Assembly (NCBI GenBank): GCA_913065005.1 | Contig: CAJYAJ010000010.1 | Span: forward strand, 1 to 44,193 | Length of the DNA: 44,193 nt | Reading direction: 5' to 3' | From: an uncultured Verrucomicrobiota bacterium | Lineage (GTDB): Bacteria; Verrucomicrobiota; Kiritimatiellia; Kiritimatiellales; Pontiellaceae | Shown here: positions 40,511 to 44,193 of the stretch, one piece after another | How the letters are laid out: each line of letters starts with the position of its first letter | Numbering within the stretch: the first letter of the stretch is position 1 | Program-made: the position numbers and the translations under genes | Notes under the pieces: model-generated | Database searches by the model: none | Told to the model about the DNA's origin: nothing | Seen by the model: only the letters and a program-made list of their open reading frames with translations

Positions 40511-42612
40511 ATCGTCACTTCCGAGAGCGAGTGTTGATGCTTATGCATCGTCTCACGGATGACGAAAGGTAGCTTAACCGGAGGCGCCGTTAAAGTGAAA
40601 TGCGCGTCCAGATGCGTATGCAATCCATCTAGCGTACTCACCGGTTCACCGTCTCGCTTAAAACCACCGAGCCAGTTCTCTTTTGGCGTAAACTCTTCCA
40701 TCCAAGTATAAGGGGAAGCAATAACCAAATGACCTCCGGCCTGAATGCGAGGCGCAATATCGTTCAAGAACCGAACGGGCTGACTCAATCGATCAATCAA
40801 GTTGGCTGCCAACACGAGATTATACCCCGTAAAACGAGCTTTCATATTGCAGGCATCTTGTTGCATGAAATTAATATGATCCATCGGTTGATCTAATCCC
40901 ATTGCGCTCAACGTTCGTTCTTGGAAGGTCGTTAAATCTCCCTGCTCTTTTCGCTCATAGCGAATGCGCCCAGCTCGCTGCATCTGCGCACCCATTTGAA
41001 TAAACCGTGCTGAAAAATCGAGTGCATCTACGCTCTTAAACTGCGTCGCTAATTCAAACGCCGAGCGCCCGACTGAACAACCCATATCCAACGCATGATC
41101 ACGTATTGATCCGCTTGTGGCTTCCATCGCTACCTGCGCAACCGCTTTCGCAAAATTCGGCACATCAAACACTTCATCTCCATAGTGGAATTCACAATAT
41201 TGAGAAACTAAATCATCGGTTTCGTAGATATCAAAATCCCGTTTTACTTCCGCATCGGATTCAATATAGCGGAATCCAGCGTGTTGATAGAAATGGCGGC
41301 GAAAGGCATATCGACTGCCCAACGTGATCTCATTTCCGGTTGAAATCCAGGAACCCCCTTTAATCAAATTATGCCGATTATCAAAGGTAGGTGTCGAAAA
41401 ATCATCATAGAGCGGATGAACCTGAAAGCCATCAAAGGCATGAATAGGCGTCTCATTCCACTGCCAGACGTTCCCTACCAGATCATAAAAGGCGCCATGT
41501 GCAAACCGATCGACGGCTACGGACGATGCCCCCTGTTCTAAATTCCAGTTCGCTTCAATCGATTGAGTATGATGTTCCCGGTCCAACCCGGCAGATTCTA
41601 ATAATCGTCGATATTCTGCTTCATCAGGCATCCGTACCGAAGTCCCACTCTGGGCGCTCTTCCAATTACAAAAAGCCTGTGCTTCATGATAACAGATTTC
41701 TACCGGCCAATTCATCGGCAACGCAATTTCATTGGTCATCAATCTTAAACGGTATTCTCCTGCTTCACCCCGCCAAAATTCGGGTTTATCCGCCTGATGA
41801 TATTCGCGCCACGAACGACCTTCATCGCTCCACCATCCATTTTGCTTATAACCACCCGCTTCCATGAAGCCGAGAAACTCTTGATTGGAAACTAAATATT
41901 TCGAGGCACGAAAGGAGGCAACATCATAAACCGTTTCACCAAACTCATTGTCCCACCCATAAATTTCATGTGTTTGACGACCCAATTCAACCGTTCCGCC
42001 CTCCACTGAAATCAACTCATTTTGAGGGGCCTCTCTGCCGTCGGCTTCATGCGGAGCGAAGGCATCAATCGATTTTACAAGCGATAGATCAAGCTGACGA
42101 ATCAATACCGAGCTAGTCTCCAGATGAATTCGTTCATGCTCAATCCCCATCAAAATTGTCCAAGCGGGACTTTCCCATGCAATCGGTATCGTGATTTCCA
42201 TCTCGTCGATAACCTGATTTACAGCCACTTTCACTTGATCTCGATATGCAAAAACTTCCGCCACCTGCGGCCACTCATAATGGGCATCATTGAGATCATC
42301 CCAACTCATCTCATCAACTCCAATCGCGAACAGCGACTCAAAACGAGGATTAATGCGTTCGCTTAGCAGCTTTCCAAGGACCAACTTATTCACAAAAAAC
42401 GTAGCGGTATGACCAACATAAAAGAGCAGCGGATGCCGCAATGGTTGCGGTCGCTCATAAAAAACTTCGTCTGATGCAAGCACATCAAACAGCAATTCAT
42501 ACTGTTCCCATGTGTAGTTAAAGTAGGTTTTAATCTCAGCCCGTTTGGACGCAACATCACCTTTGTTCAGAATCACGGTCTGATTCATTTCTTGAACCGA
42601 TAAATCATTCAT
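40495..42612 (-). CDS. ovoA: 5-histidylcysteine sulfoxide synthase / thiohistidine N-methyltransferase OvoA
   Basis: 705 residues in the full three-part OvoA layout. Residues about 25-180 form a DinB-like domain with iron ligands His68 (YVGHTAT), His159 and His163 (IEHERIHLETSSV). About 200-450 is a formylglycine-generating-enzyme (SUMF) domain, with GNVWQWNETPI, HPLYDDFSTPTF and NLIKGGSWISTG; Tyr402 is a candidate for the catalytic tyrosine. About 480-705 is a SAM methyltransferase with HALDMGCSVGRSAFELA (507-522). It joins cysteine to C5 of histidine with oxygen; the methyltransferase then methylates 5-thiohistidine to give ovothiol. EgtB is excluded by the fused methyltransferase. A GAGGGGG site precedes ATG 42612. 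Confidence 0.93.
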   Translation of the reverse strand: MNDLSVQEMNQTVILNKGDVASKRAEIKTYFNYTWEQYELLFDVLASDEVFYERPQPLRHPLLFYVGHTATFFVNKLVLGKLLSERINPRFESLFAIGVDEMSWDDLNDAHYEWPQVAEVFAYRDQVKVAVNQVIDEMEITIPIAWESPAWTILMGIEHERIHLETSSVLIRQLDLSLVKSIDAFAPHEADGREAPQNELISVEGGTVELGRQTHEIYGWDNEFGETVYDVASFRASKYLVSNQEFLGFMEAGGYKQNGWWSDEGRSWREYHQADKPEFWRGEAGEYRLRLMTNEIALPMNWPVEICYHEAQAFCNWKSAQSGTSVRMPDEAEYRRLLESAGLDREHHTQSIEANWNLEQGASSVAVDRFAHGAFYDLVGNVWQWNETPIHAFDGFQVHPLYDDFSTPTFDNRHNLIKGGSWISTGNEITLGSRYAFRRHFYQHAGFRYIESDAEVKRDFDIYETDDLVSQYCEFHYGDEVFDVPNFAKAVAQVAMEATSGSIRDHALDMGCSVGRSAFELATQFKSVDALDFSARFIQMGAQMQRAGRIRYERKEQGDLTTFQERTLSAMGLDQPMDHINFMQQDACNMKARFTGYNLVLAANLIDRLSQPVRFLNDIAPRIQAGGHLVIASPYTWMEEFTPKENWLGGFKRDGEPVSTLDGLHTHLDAHFTLTAPPVKLPFVIRETMHKHQHSLSEVTIWKKK

Positions 42613-42646
42613 TATATCCCCCTCGATTAATGACTATTTAAGTTCT

Positions 42647-42662
42647 AGCATATTTTTATGCT
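42647..42662. promoter_or_regulatory. 16-bp perfect palindrome upstream of ovoA
   Basis: AGCATA, four T, TATGCT forms a perfect 6-bp inverted repeat 35-50 bp before the ovoA start. It could be a transcription-factor site or a small hairpin. Its size is within what A+T-rich DNA gives by chance, so this is weak. Confidence 0.25.
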
Positions 42663-42714
42663 CCTTTTTACAAAAAAACTGCCTCTTCACACTATATATT
42701 TTTTGACACCTTGA

Positions 42715-43038
42715 TTAGATAGAAAATCCACCTGTTAGTTGAATAATCAATGTAATGATACAAGTGATACAAAGCAATAATGAATAAATTGGACGAGGTT
42801 CATTTTCCTTCCGGACTCGCTCCCATCTCGATAAAACCGATGCGACTGAAAGCAACAAGGTTATGCCCAACCAACTCAAAAAAATCATCTCATTTTCGGA
42901 TGCATGTTCTACCTTGCTGCCCGCTGGGCCCACCAACGGCAATAACATACAAAGTAGAAAGAAGGCTAAGCCCGCTAAGATACTCAAAGTAGCTCCAACA
43001 GATCGTCTATAAAACCAAGTATGTGCAGGTAATGCCAT
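42715..43038 (-). CDS. Small membrane protein with three helices, unknown
   Basis: 107 residues with three predicted membrane segments: about 14-36 (VGATLSILAGLAFFLLCMLL), about 51-67 (IFLSWLGITLLLSVASVL) and about 85-105 (SLLLCITCIITLIIQLTGGF). A short charged loop (RWERVRKENEPRP) lies before the last one. The family is not recognised. It lies 102 bp upstream of ovoA on the same strand and is divergent from the VWA-like gene. The frame is long for this gap and the hydrophobic pattern is coherent, so it is probably real. No strong ribosome binding site is seen. Confidence 0.6.
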   Translation of the reverse strand: MALPAHTWFYRRSVGATLSILAGLAFFLLCMLLPLVGPAGSKVEHASENEMIFLSWLGITLLLSVASVLSRWERVRKENEPRPIYSLLLCITCIITLIIQLTGGFSI

Positions 43039-43144
43039 AAGTCTATTTCTCTTGTATTGTCTCTATAAGTGCAAGTAAAAAGCATCCTATTAGGAGGACA
43101 CACCCTTTACTTCTCTAACAGAGTTACGCATAAATAGACCTCTT

Positions 43145-44193
43145 ATGAGCGTACAGAAAAAGAAACGCCGAATCATTGGATCAAGTGCCGCCCTGTTAAG
43201 CATTGCTGTGCATGTACTCCTGCTATTTCTAGCTGGCGGCATTGTGGCTCTTCGCTACTTTGCCAAAGAACCCGCAACGTTCACGGTCGCTGAACAAAAA
43301 AAATTAGAACGACGGCAATTGGATGTTCCAGTCAAAGTGCAGCCGTTCATGGAACAAATGTCGAGACCCTCTTCAAAAACCACTAGCCGTATCACCGCAT
43401 CCACCCCGCAAATGGTCAATATTCCGCAGCAGGGAACCTTCGTTGAAATGGCTCCTATGCCCACCTTTAAAGGCAACTATACCAATTTTGTGCAGACCGA
43501 TCGAACCCTCATCATGAACGCCAAATATCGCGAAGTTGGTTTTGGCATCTCCAAAGTCGATTTCTTTGGTACGCGAGGCCGAGCCGAGAAAGTCCTACTT
43601 ATTATGGATGCGGCTCCCACGATGGTGAGCGAAAACCGAGGAGGCTTATTCGCCTATGAGGCTTTAGTAGAGGAAGTTCGCATTCTCATCAATGAACTAC
43701 GCTCCTCAACCCTCTTCAATCTCATTCTTCATGATCATCATCAGATGATTCCCTATCAAGAAGCATTGGTACCAGCCACTGCAACCCATAAAACTAATTT
43801 GCTCGAATGGGTGGCTTCTATTAATACCCAGACACACCAACTCGGACTGGCCGACGTTGACCCCACCCCCCAAAACACGCCAGGCGAATACGAAATTCCG
43901 ATGCAAACAAACGATATAACCGGCTGGTTAAAAGCAGCCCAATATGGAACCGCATTGCAACCAGAGGTGATCTTCTTCCTTTCGGGAGACTGGGGCTCCA
44001 TAACCGATCCAGATAGTGATCTCTCCTACTTTGCACGCTTTGATCAGCTAGAACAGTATCTGGATGAGCGCTTGAATGCCTTGCTCTCTGATGAAGATAT
44101 CGCAGACGAGTGGGAAGAAATCGCCCTCGAACTGGAAGCACTCGTTCCAGTAGCCCAAAAAATGATCGAACTCGAACATCAAGCCCGGGCCGA
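43145..44193 (+). CDS. Membrane-anchored VWA-like protein, N-terminal part only (runs off right edge)
   Basis: The frame is open from ATG 43145 to the last base (349 codons). A basic start (QKKKRRIIGSS) and one membrane helix (about 13-35, LLSIAVHVLLLFLAGGIVAL) point to inner-membrane anchoring with the rest in the periplasm. A linker of about 100 residues follows. A von Willebrand A-like fold then begins with VLLIMDAAPTMVSENRGGLF (about 156-175), later LFNLILHDHHQMIPY, and a third strand PEVIFFLSGDWGS. The usual metal-site DxSxS is DAAPT here, so metal binding is doubtful. The N-terminal plan resembles TonB-like proteins. A Glu-rich helical tail begins before the edge. The start has no clear ribosome binding site. 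Confidence 0.75.
   Translation, partial: MSVQKKKRRIIGSSAALLSIAVHVLLLFLAGGIVALRYFAKEPATFTVAEQKKLERRQLDVPVKVQPFMEQMSRPSSKTTSRITASTPQMVNIPQQGTFVEMAPMPTFKGNYTNFVQTDRTLIMNAKYREVGFGISKVDFFGTRGRAEKVLLIMDAAPTMVSENRGGLFAYEALVEEVRILINELRSSTLFNLILHDHHQMIPYQEALVPATATHKTNLLEWVASINTQTHQLGLADVDPTPQNTPGEYEIPMQTNDITGWLKAAQYGTALQPEVIFFLSGDWGSITDPDSDLSYFARFDQLEQYLDERLNALLSDEDIADEWEEIALELEALVPVAQKMIELEHQARA

Noticed and set aside
40495-42612. Ergothioneine synthase EgtB
   Set aside because: The C-terminal fused SAM methyltransferase and the OvoA-type domain order point to OvoA; no egtD is present nearby.

Overview
This 44 kb window is a dense, mostly housekeeping stretch of a bacterial chromosome. The gene set suggests a Gram-negative member of the PVC group, with Kiritimatiellota, Lentisphaerota or Verrucomicrobiota the best guess (inference from gene content, moderate confidence). 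Evidence includes LptF/G, SurA-like and ExbB/ExbD envelope proteins, a eukaryotic-type hexokinase, a long Bacteroidetes-like PurF and giant secreted TPR proteins. I see no rRNA, tRNA, CRISPR array, transposase or phage gene.

Layout. Positions 1-1.3 kb hold the start of an unknown secreted protein that runs off the left edge, and ribonuclease HIII. Positions 1.3-6.6 kb hold a minus-strand operon of two secreted TPR proteins, ExbB and two ExbD. Positions 6.7-9.7 kb hold rpmE, prfA and nadB on the plus strand. Positions 9.7-14.3 kb hold a second minus-strand envelope operon: giant TPR protein, ExbB, ExbD, TonB-like protein and a membrane zinc ribbon. Positions 14.6-17.9 kb hold era, a SurA-like PPIase, a GGQ ribosome-rescue-type factor and a CPBP protease. 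Positions 17.9-22.3 kb hold a minus-strand operon pabBC, HTH-EIIA, thiamine-binding protein, rlmH and hexokinase.

Positions 22.4-32.2 kb run from one copy of a 155-bp repeat to the other. Each copy consists of a protein C-terminal tail plus an intrinsic terminator. Between them lie asd, purL, a secreted helical-repeat protein, an LptF/G permease, an RluA-family pseudouridine synthase and purF. Positions 32.3-39.3 kb hold a YugP-type metalloprotease, a purple acid phosphatase-like enzyme and a three-gene 2-oxoacid:ferredoxin oxidoreductase operon with a GltD-like flavoprotein. Positions 39.3-42.6 kb hold an overlapping ovoA-ovoB pair, predicted to make ovothiol. The right edge has a small membrane protein and the start of a membrane-anchored VWA-like protein.

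How it works together. The two TPR/ExbB/ExbD operons look like paralogous proton-motive-force-driven envelope machines. The Kor operon suggests low-potential 2-oxoacid metabolism coupled to NAD(P)H, while ovothiol synthesis points to oxidative stress defence. PurL and PabB both lack a glutaminase domain, so separate PurQ and PabA must lie elsewhere.

Three whole-window patterns stand out. All eight convergent gene pairs have stop codons overlapping or within 7 bp of each other. The plus strand is strongly C-rich and G-poor across roughly 3-32 kb, most extremely at 17-22 kb. That skew disappears close to the second repeat copy at 32.2 kb.
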